Under the pieces are notes generated by a model. It was not told where the DNA came from, ran no database searches, and worked only from the letters and a program-made list of their open reading frames with translations. From Pontibacillus yanchengensis Y32 (lineage in GTDB: Bacteria > Bacillota > Bacilli > Bacillales > BH030062), in NCBI RefSeq assembly GCF_000770635.1, contig NZ_AVBF01000004.1, positions 54,515-118,514 on the forward strand: a stretch of 64,000 nucleotides of DNA, written 5' to 3'. Positions 1 to 9,279 of this stretch are shown here, in pieces. The translations under genes and the position numbers were made by a program. Numbering within the stretch: position 1 is the stretch's first letter; every line of letters starts with the position of its first letter.

Positions 1-112
1 ACTTTACCGCTCGGACATGCTCTTTTACCTTCTCTGGATGTTGCTTCACCAGATTGGCCTCCTGAAGCTCCTTCATCATTTTTTGTAAAATTTGATCGTA
101 TGAAACAGACAT
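1..112 (-). CDS. YwdI-like small protein, 3' part cut by window edge
   Basis: The ATG at 112 follows an AAGGAGG site with good spacing. The visible 37 residues are a charged helical N-terminus (MSVSYDQILQKMMKEL...) resembling the YwdI family (DUF5327) of Bacillus, short proteins of unknown function. It lies 13 bp downstream of the potassium channel gene on the same strand, so the two are probably cotranscribed. The C-terminal part lies outside the window, so the family assignment rests on the start only. Confidence 0.55.
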   Translation of the reverse strand, partial: MSVSYDQILQKMMKELQEANLVKQHPEKVKEHVRAVK

Positions 113-125
113 GATGTTATCCTCC

Positions 126-1109
126 TTACGCTTGCTTTTCAAATAGCTCTAGTCTTGATTGTTCACCGAATACAATGAGTACATCACCTGTATGGATATA
201 TTCATCAGGATCAGGGTTTCGTATAAATTGCTCGCCTCGTTTTATACCAACAATCGTGATCCCATAAATCGCTCGAATATTAAGTTCTTTAATACTTTTT
301 CTATGCCAGACGGAGCTACTGGATACCACAATCTCCTCTACATTATAATCCTCATAGCCTGCATGTAAAATAGTATCTATATATTCTATACTAACTGGCT
401 TCAAAATAGACAAGGCCATACGTCTTCCACCTAAATGAGATGGATTGATTACGCGGTCCGCTCCAGCCCGTTTTAGTTTCTCTTCACTTGCTTGTTTCTC
501 CGCACGTGCAACGACTTGGAGTCTATCATTTAACCCTTTTACCGTTAAGGTTACAAACACATTATCAGCATCATTGGGTAATGTCGTCACGAGTCCAGCG
601 GCTTTTTCCACGCCAGCCTTCAAAAGCGTTTCATCATCTGTTGCATCTCCAGTCAGAAGTAGCACCTGATCATCCAGATGACTTTCCACCTCTTCGTTTC
701 GATCGATGACTACGACTGTATGATCATGTTTAAGCAGTTGTTCATAAACCTGCTCTCCCACTCTACCAAACCCACATAATATAAAGTGATTTTCTAATCT
801 GGATAGCTTCTTCTCCATTTTTCTCATCCTTGCTTCTTTTGAAAAAGTGCCTTCAATAATCGTTGCGGCAGTAATACCTAGACTATAGGTGACAATGCCA
901 ATTGCTATCGGAATCAACGCGAGTGTAAATAGCTTCCCTCCAAGCGTTGAAGGGACAGCATCACCATATCCAACCGTAAGAACCGAGACAACCGTAAGCC
1001 ATAAGCTATCAAAAAAATCCAGATTCTCTAAGAACATATATCCTATCGAACCTATCAGTATTAAAAAGGTAGATAACAGAAATATAAGGATTAAGCGCTT
1101 TTTGACCAC
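126..1109 (-). CDS. Two-TM potassium channel with RCK (TrkA-N/TrkA-C) domains, YugO-like
   Basis: Two transmembrane helices flank a pore loop with the K+ selectivity filter TVGYGD near residue 50. A cytoplasmic RCK domain with the nucleotide-binding GFGRVG motif follows, then a TrkA-C domain, giving the MthK/YugO architecture at the usual length of about 330 residues. YugO-type channels of Bacillus control K+ efflux and membrane potential. I prefer the GTG at 1109, because an AGGGG site sits 9-10 bases upstream; a TTG three codons earlier has no usable spacing. The gene is followed by the ywdI-like gene after 13 bp. The family is clear; the ligand or gating signal cannot be read from the sequence. 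Confidence 0.9.
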   Translation of the reverse strand: MVKKRLILIFLLSTFLILIGSIGYMFLENLDFFDSLWLTVVSVLTVGYGDAVPSTLGGKLFTLALIPIAIGIVTYSLGITAATIIEGTFSKEARMRKMEKKLSRLENHFILCGFGRVGEQVYEQLLKHDHTVVVIDRNEEVESHLDDQVLLLTGDATDDETLLKAGVEKAAGLVTTLPNDADNVFVTLTVKGLNDRLQVVARAEKQASEEKLKRAGADRVINPSHLGGRRMALSILKPVSIEYIDTILHAGYEDYNVEEIVVSSSSVWHRKSIKELNIRAIYGITIVGIKRGEQFIRNPDPDEYIHTGDVLIVFGEQSRLELFEKQA

Positions 1110-1211
1110 AATGAACAATCCCCTATGTACTTTTTTCTAGTATATCAGATTACTACCACAAACGCCTGCTGTGCTTGCTTTTCTTCCTATTATATTATTA
1201 CAGCAATAAGA

Positions 1212-1250
1212 AAAGCACTGGCACACCATATAGAGGTGCTCCAGTGCTTT
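1212..1250 (-). terminator. Intrinsic terminator
   Basis: A 10-bp stem (AAAGCACTGG/CCAGTGCTTT) is followed on the minus strand by a T-rich run. It lies downstream of the sodium symporter gene, with the 20-bp repeat array placed between the stop codon and this hairpin, so the array would be transcribed as part of the 3' untranslated region. Confidence 0.75.
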
Positions 1251-1265
1251 GGACTACCGATTTGC

Positions 1266-1379
1266 AGTCGCTCCTATTTCTCAAAAGTCGCTCCTGATTT
1301 TCGATTTCCGCTCTTATATATTAAAAGTTGATCCTATTTTTCAAAAGTCGCTACTGATATTGTAAGAGTCGCTCCTAAT
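1266..1379. repeat. Phased 20-21 bp degenerate repeat array, GTCGCTCCT family
   Basis: Six units begin at about 1267, 1287, 1307, 1327, 1347 and 1368 and read roughly GTCGCTCCTATTTTTNAAAA. The array ends within a few bases of the stop codon of the symporter gene. The same unit recurs at 30201-30312. Confidence 0.85.
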
Positions 1380-1382
1380 CGC

Positions 1383-2741
1383 CTACAACAAAGACAGCAG
1401 CCAACTAAGCAATCCAACCGACTGTAGGAAAATAATGATGATTAATAATGGTGCAACGAACTTAATCAAGCCATACCATACAAATCGAAGTTTGGACGTT
1501 GCCATATCACTTGCTTGGAAAGCTTCGTCCTTCTTCCATTGCCAGCCTACAAACAGGGCGATGACTAAGCCTCCAAGTGGTAAGAAGATATTCGATGCAA
1601 TGTAGTCCATCGAATCCATGATATTGTTCTCCCCAATGATCGTTACACCTGACCAGATGCCCATTCCAAGGGATACAAAGATTCCTAATACGAACATGAT
1701 ACTTCCAACCAAACCACTGCTGAACGTACGGGACCAATTAAATTTACGAGTGAAGTAGGCTACAGGTACTTCTAGAATGGAGATTGCAGATGATAACGAT
1801 GCAATCGATAAGAGTAAGAAGAACGTAAAGCCGACGACATTGCCAAACGGCATTTCTGCAAATATACCTGGTAACGTGATAAACACAAGGCTCGGCCCGG
1901 AGCTTGGCGAAATACCGAATGCATATACAGCTGGAAAAATAACGATACCTGAAATGATGGCAAATACCGTATCCATAATGCCAATGCCAACCGTAGCAGA
2001 CGGTAGAGATTCTTTTTTGGATAAATAACTTCCATAGGTCATCATGCCACCCATCCCGATACTAAGGGAAAAGAAAGCCTGTCCTAACGCCCCTAAATAT
2101 ACAGAAGGTTCTGTTAAACTACTCCAATTCGGTTGAAAAAGGAACTTCAGCCCTTCCATTGCTCCATCTAAAGACACGCTATAGATCGCTAGAGCAATCA
2201 TCATAACCGCTAACGCTGGCATAAAGATTTTGTTCGCTTTTTCGATCCCCTGCCTAACACCGGTAAGAACGACTGAAATCGTAAGCACCATAAATAATGC
2301 ATGCCAAAACAGTGGCGTGTAGTTATTGGAAATTAACGATTGGAACGTAGCTCCATATCCTCCATTTGGGAGTACCCAGAATGTGCCGTTGATATAATTC
2401 CATAAATAATATAAAGACCAACCCGCAACAACACTATAAAAGGACAATATTAAAAAGGCACTTCCAATACCCATAAATCCCGCTAAATACCATGGTTTTT
2501 TTGGTGCTAAATTCTGATAAGCCCCAACCACATCTCCTTGACCTTGTCTACCTATACTAAACTCCGAAAGCAAAACCGGAATTCCGATTAGAAAAACAAA
2601 GCCCAGATATAGAAGTAAAAAGGCACCTCCACCATTTTCACCAGCTACATAGGAAAAGCGCCATATATTACCGAGACCGACCGCAGACCCCATAGCCGCA
2701 AGCATGAAGCCTAGCTTTGATGCCCATTTTTCTCTTGCCAT
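1383..2741 (-). CDS. Neurotransmitter:sodium symporter (NSS/SNF family) amino-acid transporter
   Basis: The 452-residue protein has about eleven to twelve transmembrane segments. The family signature is in TM1 (GSAVGLGNIWRFSY, residues about 18-31), where LeuT-type carriers bind Na+ and the substrate backbone. Length and the short C-terminal tail match bacterial NSS carriers such as MhsT and Bacillus YocR/YhdH, which take up amino acids with Na+. The ATG at 2741 follows AAGGAGG. The gene stands alone; a phased repeat array and a terminator follow it. The substrate is not predictable beyond an amino acid or related compound. Confidence 0.92.
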   Translation of the reverse strand: MAREKWASKLGFMLAAMGSAVGLGNIWRFSYVAGENGGGAFLLLYLGFVFLIGIPVLLSEFSIGRQGQGDVVGAYQNLAPKKPWYLAGFMGIGSAFLILSFYSVVAGWSLYYLWNYINGTFWVLPNGGYGATFQSLISNNYTPLFWHALFMVLTISVVLTGVRQGIEKANKIFMPALAVMMIALAIYSVSLDGAMEGLKFLFQPNWSSLTEPSVYLGALGQAFFSLSIGMGGMMTYGSYLSKKESLPSATVGIGIMDTVFAIISGIVIFPAVYAFGISPSSGPSLVFITLPGIFAEMPFGNVVGFTFFLLLSIASLSSAISILEVPVAYFTRKFNWSRTFSSGLVGSIMFVLGIFVSLGMGIWSGVTIIGENNIMDSMDYIASNIFLPLGGLVIALFVGWQWKKDEAFQASDMATSKLRFVWYGLIKFVAPLLIIIIFLQSVGLLSWLLSLL

Positions 2742-2851
2742 GTCCCATAACCTCCTTACGTATCAAATACTCATCACTATAGCACATAATCGCGCTAAAG
2801 AATATATGAATTCTGAAATTTCAATTATATAACAATTGGGTTTTATCACGT

Positions 2852-2882
2852 AAAAAAGGGATATAACCAGCCGTTATACCCC
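2852..2882 (-). terminator. Intrinsic terminator of the LysR gene
   Basis: On the minus strand a GGGGTATAAC...GTTATATCCC hairpin is followed by six Ts, about 60 bases after the LysR stop codon. Confidence 0.75.
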
Positions 2883-2941
2883 TATAAAAAAACCGTATTT
2901 CTTCTATTATGTTCAATAGCTGTACGATAGATTCATACACC

Positions 2942-3781
2942 TTATCGAGAGGGAAGAAAAGCTTGATACAGTGTCTCTACAATATCTTTTGTCGTCGCAT
3001 ACAAATACATCTTCCTCGTTAAAGGAGCTTGCTGGAGTTTTAAAAATACAACTCCGATATGTGACGTATTTTCAGCTAATAATCCCGGTATGTAGGCTAC
3101 CCCATCCCCTAAATATGCGTAGCCAAGCATTTCATAATAGTTCATCTCTTTAATTGGTGGGGATTGGTCAGCTTGTTTCATCAGCTGGAAAACTTGTTGA
3201 TACAGAAGTGTTGAGGATGGTGTGAGTAGCTGAGGGTATTGAAAACATTCCTCCATCGTAATGCTTTCCTTTTCCGCTAATGGATGAGAAGTAGATACGG
3301 CCACATAAATCTCATCATGAAATAGGAAACGGGAATAGAGACCGTCTACTTCAGGTGGATCAGGCAAGATAGCTGCATCGATTTTCTGCTTCTGAAGCAG
3401 TGGCAACAAGTCTTTGCTGTAATCCTTTACGATGGTCACTTCTACAGATAACTTCTTTAATCGATCTAAGTATTTGGGCAACAAATACGTACTAATAGAG
3501 GGGATGGATCCAAATCGTATCTGTTGATCTAGATTATTTTGTTCCACCTTGTGAGCAATGGCCGTGAAATGAGGCTCCAGATCCTCATACAGCTTTTGAC
3601 CCTTTTCGGTTAATTCAATCCCTTTATGTGTACGATGAAATAAAGCAAAACCAAGTTGCTCCTCCAGTAACTTCATTTGCTTACTCAAAGCTGTCTGGGA
3701 GATAAATAGAGCTTCAGCTGCCTTGGTCAGACTATTTTGTTTACACACTTCGATGAAGTAATTTAATGATTCTAAGTTCAA
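2942..3781 (-). CDS. LysR-family transcriptional regulator
   Basis: The 279-residue protein has an N-terminal winged helix-turn-helix (residues 1-60, including AAEALFISQTALSKQMKLLEEQLG) and a periplasmic-binding-protein-like effector domain (about 88-275). The start is a TTG at 3781, supported by a GAGG site about 10 bases upstream; no in-frame ATG lies in the early coding region. It is divergent from the membrane protein gene at 3826, separated by only about 45 bases, so the two probably share a control region and this membrane protein is the likely target. The effector is unknown. Confidence 0.9.
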   Translation of the reverse strand: MNLESLNYFIEVCKQNSLTKAAEALFISQTALSKQMKLLEEQLGFALFHRTHKGIELTEKGQKLYEDLEPHFTAIAHKVEQNNLDQQIRFGSIPSISTYLLPKYLDRLKKLSVEVTIVKDYSKDLLPLLQKQKIDAAILPDPPEVDGLYSRFLFHDEIYVAVSTSHPLAEKESITMEECFQYPQLLTPSSTLLYQQVFQLMKQADQSPPIKEMNYYEMLGYAYLGDGVAYIPGLLAENTSHIGVVFLKLQQAPLTRKMYLYATTKDIVETLYQAFLPSR

Positions 3782-3825
3782 TTATGCTCATCCTCAAAAA
3801 TCTTTTTATTATGGTTGGTGAAACA

Positions 3826-4446
3826 ATGTTTTATGTTAAATCGATTGCTTATTTACTCGGAATGAATATTTGTTTTATTGGTGCAGCGCTCATGGTCAAA
3901 GCCAACTTAGGCACCGGAACATGGACAGCTTTCTTTGCGGGACTTGAACATCAATTCGGTCTTACGATTGGATTCTGGTATGGATTTATCCAATTTATCT
4001 TAATCTTTGTAAATGCGTGGCTATTTAAACGTAAGCCGTCCTTATCCCCTGTACTTCCTTTAGTATTAGAAGCACTCCTGTTTGATTTTTGGTTAGAGAT
4101 TGTGTTCCAATCCTTCACAATGGGAGGTCACTTGTTTATCGAAAAAGTTGCTGTGTTCGTACTCGGCCTTGCCTTAACGAGCCTTGGTGTTGCCATCTAT
4201 ATGACAGTAGGGTTCCCAAATGCACCACGAGATGACTTGTTCTTGGCCATCAGTCAGCGATTTCATAAAAGTATCCGTTTCGCACAAACTTCGATATCTT
4301 TTGTAGCCACAAGCTCTGCTTTATTACTTGGAGGACCTGTGTTTATCGGAACGTTTATTTCGTTATGTTTTTATGGCCAACTGATTCAATTTTGGACACT
4401 TCTCTCTTCTAAGACTTGGCGAAAACTCAGCCATACCCTTGCATAA
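3826..4446 (+). CDS. YczE/YyaS-family integral membrane protein
   Basis: The 206-residue protein has five or six hydrophobic helices. An N-terminal stretch, GAALMVKANLGTGTW, is typical of the COG2364 (YczE) family, whose members are annotated as uncharacterised membrane proteins; B. subtilis YczE affects lipopeptide production by an unknown mechanism. The ATG at 3826 has a weak GGTGA site; an upstream in-frame ATG at 3811 lacks one. It is transcribed divergently from the LysR gene, which probably regulates it. Confidence 0.75.
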   Translation: MFYVKSIAYLLGMNICFIGAALMVKANLGTGTWTAFFAGLEHQFGLTIGFWYGFIQFILIFVNAWLFKRKPSLSPVLPLVLEALLFDFWLEIVFQSFTMGGHLFIEKVAVFVLGLALTSLGVAIYMTVGFPNAPRDDLFLAISQRFHKSIRFAQTSISFVATSSALLLGGPVFIGTFISLCFYGQLIQFWTLLSSKTWRKLSHTLA

Positions 4447-4450
4447 ACAC

Positions 4451-4666
4451 CTATCTTTTCACATCAAATGTAGAAAGGCTAGTAGGTTTTTGAGAAGTTG
4501 GTTTCTTTTTTGATTCAAAATGAAAGCAAGGAGATCCTGAGACCTTCAACACATAGGCTGATGGGATTTCCTTGGTTTTAAATCCGTATGCTTTACACCC
4601 TCTTGGAAATTCGGGATTCCACGTTGTGTAAAAATGTTTACATTGAAAGCAGTTTCTTTTTGTCAT
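4451..4666 (-). CDS. Small conserved four-cysteine protein, function unknown
   Basis: The 71-residue protein has the pattern C-x2-C-H-F-Y-x-T-W ... P-R-G-C-K-A-Y-G-F ... P-S ... S-G-x-P-C-x-x-F. This suggests a small metal-binding fold of the kind seen in a widespread family of short bacterial proteins. The ATG at 4666 is chosen because GGAGGAGGG lies just upstream; a start five codons earlier would sit inside that ribosome site. It is convergent with the YczE-like gene, with only 4 bases between the stops. Confidence 0.7.
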   Translation of the reverse strand: MTKRNCFQCKHFYTTWNPEFPRGCKAYGFKTKEIPSAYVLKVSGSPCFHFESKKKPTSQKPTSLSTFDVKR

Positions 4667-4746
4667 GCTGCCCTCCTCCAAAATCGTTCTCTAGGATAGT
4701 GCGTTGTGCTACAATGAATGGAATATTACTTAAAAGGACTGGTCGT

Positions 4747-5508
4747 ATGAAGCACTGGTTCGCACCTGAGGTAACGAATCCTTTTCATATATTTTCTGCA
4801 AGCCATTTTTCAATGATTAGCCTTTACTTCATCGTACTTCTCTTCTTTTTCATAGCCTATAAACCTTTGCGGCAACAAAAAAGGCTTTACACATTTACAA
4901 AATGGACACTATTTACACTTTTGCTCGTATGTGAAGTTGGTTACACCACCTGGGCGTTATCCACAAACACGTGGAATATGCGAGAACACGCTCCGCTCCA
5001 TTTATGCGGTATAGCAGGTATTATTGGGATGATTGCCATCCTATCCAACAGCAAAAAGCTAATGCAAATCCTGTATTTTATTGGTATTATACCAGCTTTT
5101 ATAGCAATCCTAACACCAGAATTAATTTATGGATTCCCGCATTTTCGATTTTGGAAGTTTTTCGTCCATCACATGACGATATCGTTAACAGGAGTATTTC
5201 TTATTCTCACATCCCAAGTTAGCATCACCTTCCGCTCTATGGTCGAGACGTATGCCTACTTGAACGTATATGCCGTATTTGCGTTTTTCTTGAACATGAC
5301 AATTGGAGCCAACTATTTGTACCTCTCTGACACCCCAACGGTTAACTCACCACTTGATTTACTAGGAAGTGGTGTCTGGTATTATATCAACCTGGAATTG
5401 CTATGTATTGGCGTGTTTCTAGGTATGTATCTCTTGTATAAGATGGTGGAGCGCTTATTCAGTAGTAATTCGCCAACCTATTCTCATGGTAAAAAGACCA
5501 GCTCGTGA
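4747..5508 (+). CDS. TIGR02206-family (YwaF-like) integral membrane protein
   Basis: About 253 residues with six or seven transmembrane helices. The pattern, including HAPLHLCGIAGIIGM and an N-terminal HFSMIS region, matches the conserved TIGR02206/YwaF family of unknown function. The ATG at 4747 has an AAGGACTGG site upstream; a longer reading frame upstream overlaps the small cysteine protein on the other strand and lacks a ribosome site. No terminator is obvious after it. Confidence 0.8.
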   Translation: MKHWFAPEVTNPFHIFSASHFSMISLYFIVLLFFFIAYKPLRQQKRLYTFTKWTLFTLLLVCEVGYTTWALSTNTWNMREHAPLHLCGIAGIIGMIAILSNSKKLMQILYFIGIIPAFIAILTPELIYGFPHFRFWKFFVHHMTISLTGVFLILTSQVSITFRSMVETYAYLNVYAVFAFFLNMTIGANYLYLSDTPTVNSPLDLLGSGVWYYINLELLCIGVFLGMYLLYKMVERLFSSNSPTYSHGKKTSS

Positions 5509-5729
5509 TGTGTAATTCGGTTCAGAGCATAAACTTATTTGCAATAATTTTTCTGTTTAAAATAAAGATTGATAGAGCACCAAAAGCAGTACGATTTATT
5601 AGGACCTAAAACTTTATCTTTTTTCAAGGTATAGTGGAATTTAATGGTAAAATAGTGGTGAAGTGATTGGTCTGTTTATTCAACATGTGATTTAGTTGAA
5701 TAAGAAAATATCATTGGAGGTGCCACCTT

Positions 5730-5981
5730 TTGGAACAAAAATATGGCAAGCTCTCTGTTACATTATTATTAGTGACCGCTATATTCTATCCATTAATGGT
5801 AATGACTCAAATTGGCACAGCTGGACTTGTTAATGGATTACTAGTTGTGGGTGTTATTGGTGCTTTCATAACAGCACTCATTAGCAAAAAAGGAACATGG
5901 AAGACAATTGGTTTAGTGGTTTCTTCTTTAATCATCGCCATTTATTTAGCGTTGATAGTTATGTATTGGTTTGCTTTTTAA
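5730..5981 (+). CDS. Small three-helix membrane protein, unknown
   Basis: The 83-residue product starts at a TTG (5730) placed 9 bases after GGAGGT. It holds three hydrophobic stretches (about residues 9-27, 31-48 and 57-80) and a short basic loop (SKKGTWK). I do not recognise a family. It is monocistronic and followed by a terminator at 6098-6131. Confidence 0.7.
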   Translation: MEQKYGKLSVTLLLVTAIFYPLMVMTQIGTAGLVNGLLVVGVIGAFITALISKKGTWKTIGLVVSSLIIAIYLALIVMYWFAF

Positions 5982-6097
5982 CAGGTTAGGTATGCTGGTT
6001 ATAATAGATAATACAGTTCCAAAGTATGTGATATGCTTTACTAGGTTTTGCAAATTTGGAAAACACAACTAGTTCACATCATATTATACTAACTGAT

Positions 6098-6131
6098 AAA
6101 AACGCAGAAGATACTCAACCTCTGCGTTTTT
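6098..6131. terminator. Intrinsic terminator
   Basis: An AAAAACGCAGA/TCTGCGTTTTT stem with a 12-base loop and T runs on both strands. It can end transcription from the small membrane protein gene and from the antiporter gene. Confidence 0.8.
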
Positions 6132-6266
6132 GTGTGTTATTTTGTTATCTGACTTTTAGCGATTTATTATTTTTCTTCTCAAAACCGAACAAATAACGTG
6201 ATGGGTGTTGTTTTTTCTAGGTAAGAAAGACGTCTTCTTTACTTCCGTCAAATCACCCCTAGTTCC

Positions 6267-7697
6267 TCACGAAAGAAAAAACGGAAGAACTAAATACAGA
6301 ACGGCTGCCACTCCTGCTGAAATAAGCGCGGGCTTCAGTTTGAACTTGGCATAGCGCACAGCATTAAGGTTCAGAATACCTGCTGTTGTGTTGTTATTGT
6401 CGCTTAGTGGGGATGAAAATGCGCCAAATGTTCCACTGGCAAACACCGCACCTATTACAATTGGTAACGAACTACCGGAAACACTTGCGATCGATACGCC
6501 TACTGGCATTAATATCCCCCATGTCCCCCATGAGGATCCGATGAAATAGGAGAGACTGCAACCAATGATAAATACTAGCACTGCTACAAAGGAAGCCGGA
6601 ATCCACTTTAGGGATTCCGAAATCGTATCTGCGAAATTCAGTGCCTCTGATCCTTTACTTAATCCCCAAACCATCGCCAGCAGTAAAATAACGCTCATCA
6701 TTTCGTTTCCACCTGTTACGAGTTCATTCATTTGCTTACGCAATGGATGAGACGTAATTTTCAGGTACACCACAAACCAAACAATTGATAAAACAACGGC
6801 TATAACCATTGCATCCAGCACACGTGAATTAATGAGTGCTTGCCATCCTTCTTTTCCTTCTTTAATGCCAAATACGTACATCAATACAAACGTTAGTAAA
6901 ATCACACTAGCCAACGGCAAAATAAGATTCCACGGTTTTGACGGAAGATCTTTCGCTACAGATGGATGACAGTCCTCCCATTGATCATCGTCATCATCTT
7001 CTTGCTCCTTTTTCGCATCTTCTTCAGGAGTATTTTCCGCTTCAACAGCTTGTTTCTTGGAACTATGAAAAAAGCTAAGATAAAAGCCAATTAAGAGCAT
7101 GGCAATCGCAAAAAAATTAAACGGAATACTCTGCAAGAAAAGCGTATAACCATCCCCTTCTAATTTTGTTTGATCAAGGGATAGCTCAATCACAGAGGAC
7201 ATGTACCCAACGAATGCTGTGGCAATAGGAATCAGGACAATAAACGGAGCAGCAGTCGTTTCAATGACAAAGCCTAATTCCTGCTTACTCATCGGTATTT
7301 TTTTAATCATTGCTTTCATGACAGGCGCAATCGTAACAATACGGAAACTAGGAGCACTAAAGGTACCTAAAGCAGAAATCCACGTTAATGTAAACGCACC
7401 CTTTTTCCCCTCAATCCGTTCGGTCGCAGCCTGCACAAACCCTTTGATGCCTCCAGATATTCGAATAAGTCCAATTAACGCAGCAAACGCATATAAAAAG
7501 ATAATAATTTTCAGGTTAGCCTCATCGGTGAGTCCTCCAATCACGAACTCCAACGCCTTCGTCATCCCACCCAACACTTCCGGCTGAACTAGGTAACCAG
7601 CAACAACCACCCCCAAAAATAAACTAGGAATCACTTGTTTTGTTGAAATGGCAGCTATAACGACAATAATAAATGGAATTACCGATAACCAATTCAT
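6267..7697 (-). CDS. NhaC-family Na+/H+ (or Na+/organic acid) antiporter
   Basis: About 476 residues with roughly twelve transmembrane helices in two halves, and conserved NhaC-superfamily stretches such as FIGSSWGTWGILMP and FGAFSSPLSDNNNTTAG near the C-terminus. A very acidic cytoplasmic loop (residues about 224-245, with DDDDDQWED) separates the halves. COG1757 carriers exchange Na+ for H+ or couple it to organic acids such as malate/lactate. Three ATGs are possible; the one at 7697 has GAGGAAAA at the best spacing, while the outermost at 7712 has no ribosome site. A role in Na+/pH homeostasis is inferred. Confidence 0.85.
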   Translation of the reverse strand: MNWLSVIPFIIVVIAAISTKQVIPSLFLGVVVAGYLVQPEVLGGMTKALEFVIGGLTDEANLKIIIFLYAFAALIGLIRISGGIKGFVQAATERIEGKKGAFTLTWISALGTFSAPSFRIVTIAPVMKAMIKKIPMSKQELGFVIETTAAPFIVLIPIATAFVGYMSSVIELSLDQTKLEGDGYTLFLQSIPFNFFAIAMLLIGFYLSFFHSSKKQAVEAENTPEEDAKKEQEDDDDDQWEDCHPSVAKDLPSKPWNLILPLASVILLTFVLMYVFGIKEGKEGWQALINSRVLDAMVIAVVLSIVWFVVYLKITSHPLRKQMNELVTGGNEMMSVILLLAMVWGLSKGSEALNFADTISESLKWIPASFVAVLVFIIGCSLSYFIGSSWGTWGILMPVGVSIASVSGSSLPIVIGAVFASGTFGAFSSPLSDNNNTTAGILNLNAVRYAKFKLKPALISAGVAAVLYLVLPFFLS

Positions 7698-7954
7698 GTA
7701 CATTTTCCTCATTTCTGAAATACTCTTGTTAGCTTGTGATAAATGAGTGGATTTATGCTTGAATGGATAGGGAGATATAATTTGTAAGTGCGATCATGTA
7801 AAATGAGAAAAAAACATTGTTATAATCTACAAATTGGCGAAATTCTTCACTCTTACAGAAGAATTTAATTAGCAAAACAAAATGATATATAGGTTATTTT
7901 TCCATAGTAGACTATACTGAAAGAGGGTTATTATTTATTGCGGAGGTGGATGAA

Positions 7955-8077
7955 ATGGGGTTAGTTTATATTGGGATCTTTTTTGCTGGTCTAGGTGTCT
8001 TCTTCGTTGGACTCGCTGCATTATGGGGAGTTACGGTGTACAATAAGAAAGAAGAAAGTTCCTCGGAAAATAAATAA
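7955..8077 (+). CDS. 40-residue single-helix membrane microprotein
   Basis: The ATG at 7955 lies 8 bases after GGAGG and encodes MGLVYIGIFFAGLGVFFVGL... followed by a short charged tail (YNKKEESSSENK). One transmembrane helix with the C-terminus probably inside. A strong terminator (8129-8157) closes the transcript, which supports a real one-gene unit. No function is suggested by the sequence. Confidence 0.7.
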   Translation: MGLVYIGIFFAGLGVFFVGLAALWGVTVYNKKEESSSENK

Positions 8078-8128
8078 TATGCTACGCGATCCATCCTTCC
8101 AGTTGGGAGCCAGCAAACTCCCCATAAG

Positions 8129-8157
8129 AAAATGCTAAGATATAATCTTAGCATTTT
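8129..8157. terminator. Intrinsic terminator
   Basis: A 13-bp perfect stem (AAAATGCTAAGAT and its complement) with a 3-base loop and flanking T/A runs. It serves the microprotein at 7955 and possibly the small opposite-strand gene. Confidence 0.85.
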
Positions 8158-8192
8158 CTTCTTTTATGTACTTAGGTGAAGCTAACTGGGAG

Positions 8193-8312
8193 CTAGTAGT
8201 CATTTAGGTGTTTAAGATAGATCCAGCGAGCGAATTTCCATTCAGATTCTGTTAGTTTTCGAAACAGCTTCATTTCAAATTGCCTAACAAATTCCTCAAA
8301 GCTTATGTACAT
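8193..8312 (-). CDS. 39-residue soluble microprotein candidate
   Basis: ATG at 8312 preceded by AAAGAGG at 9-base spacing. It encodes MYISFEEFVRQFEMKLFRKL then TESEWKFARWIYLKHLNDY, an amphipathic helical protein with many aromatic and charged residues and no low-complexity sequence. The hairpin at 8129-8157 would act as its terminator. The ribosome site, terminator and composition make it plausible, but I do not recognise a family. Confidence 0.55.
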   Translation of the reverse strand: MYISFEEFVRQFEMKLFRKLTESEWKFARWIYLKHLNDY

Positions 8313-8790
8313 CCTTTAGAACCTCTTTCCTGAGCTAGCTCTTTTTGTTCCAATTAAGACAATATGACTATATTATTGCTTTAATTTTATAAAAAGTCAA
8401 TTTCACTACGAAAACGTTAACAATTTTTACAAGAGCTACATATGTACCTAATACTTCTTTATAAAGCACCATATGAAAAAGCTGGTTCAACAATGTAAGT
8501 ATCTTATCTTCTAAAAATTCTTGTTCCTTTGAATGAGAATATGTCCTCTTTTTCTCATCTTATATTATTATGCACTCCTCCTAAAAAATTTATTCACTAT
8601 GCTATAAACCTATTTTATTATACGATCTCAACACTATACGCGAGAAGAATATCGTCTATTATTCTATGTTATAGTCCAAAAGAATTATTTTTAATACAAA
8701 AAATAACAAAAATGACTATTATATCCATCTATACACGATAGATTTACGAGAATATAGTAATAGTACATCAAGAAGAAGGGAGGGAATTTT
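8313..8790. other. AT-rich non-coding stretch
   Basis: No supported gene. The region is very AT-rich and serves as leader to the Cys-rich gene at 8791. A small inverted repeat (ATCTAT-5 bases-ATAGAT) lies at about 8728-8744. I see no convincing vegetative promoter; a sporulation promoter would be consistent with the product but cannot be assigned. Confidence 0.5.
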
Positions 8791-9279
8791 ATGGCGAACA
8801 ATTGCATTAACCCTTGTACTTGTTCTGATGGAAATGGTCCAATTCCTTTTGAAGTGTCAACACAGGTAAACAACTGTGTTAGCGGAATTAGAGAAGAAGG
8901 TATTATCGTTAATCCTTGTTTACTAAATAATTGTAAAGCTGGCTACTGTATTAAAGAAGACGTACCAGTTGAAATCTGCCCTGATGAAACGCTGAGATGT
9001 AATCTGAAATTCTATACTCTTACGTTTAGTGGCGATGGTGAAGTGACGTTCTCAGTCCCTGTTACAAATGGCGAAACTTGTGAAGTGCCTGAGGCTTATA
9101 CACTTTACGATCGCTTCGATATTGGTCAGCACGTTTTCCACTACTGCAGTGAAGTATGCTGTCCGGAAAATGGCTGTGATTTAATTGAAGTAGAGATTAC
9201 AGAAGCAATACTTGATCAGGAGACAATGCAAATTATTCTTAGAGGATTCTATCGTTTTAATAGACCTAATCTAGGATAA
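8791..9279 (+). CDS. Cysteine-rich protein, possible spore-surface protein
   Basis: The ATG at 8791 follows GGGAGGG. The 162-residue protein has about fourteen cysteines in pairs (INPCTCSDG, NPCLLNNCKAGYC, YCSEVCCPENGC) and a beta-rich second half (TLTFSGDGEVTFSVPV). It has no signal peptide or transmembrane helix. Cytoplasmic Cys-rich proteins of this size in Bacillaceae are often spore coat or exosporium components cross-linked by disulfides. That role is inferred from composition only; I do not recognise the family. It faces another small Cys-containing gene (9398-9598). Confidence 0.75.
   Translation: MANNCINPCTCSDGNGPIPFEVSTQVNNCVSGIREEGIIVNPCLLNNCKAGYCIKEDVPVEICPDETLRCNLKFYTLTFSGDGEVTFSVPVTNGETCEVPEAYTLYDRFDIGQHVFHYCSEVCCPENGCDLIEVEITEAILDQETMQIILRGFYRFNRPNLG

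Noticed and set aside
6218..6243. Terminator of the NhaC gene at the GACGTC palindrome
   Set aside because: The stem GTAAAGAAGAC/GTCTTTCTTAC is good but is not followed by a T run on the minus strand, so its role is unclear.
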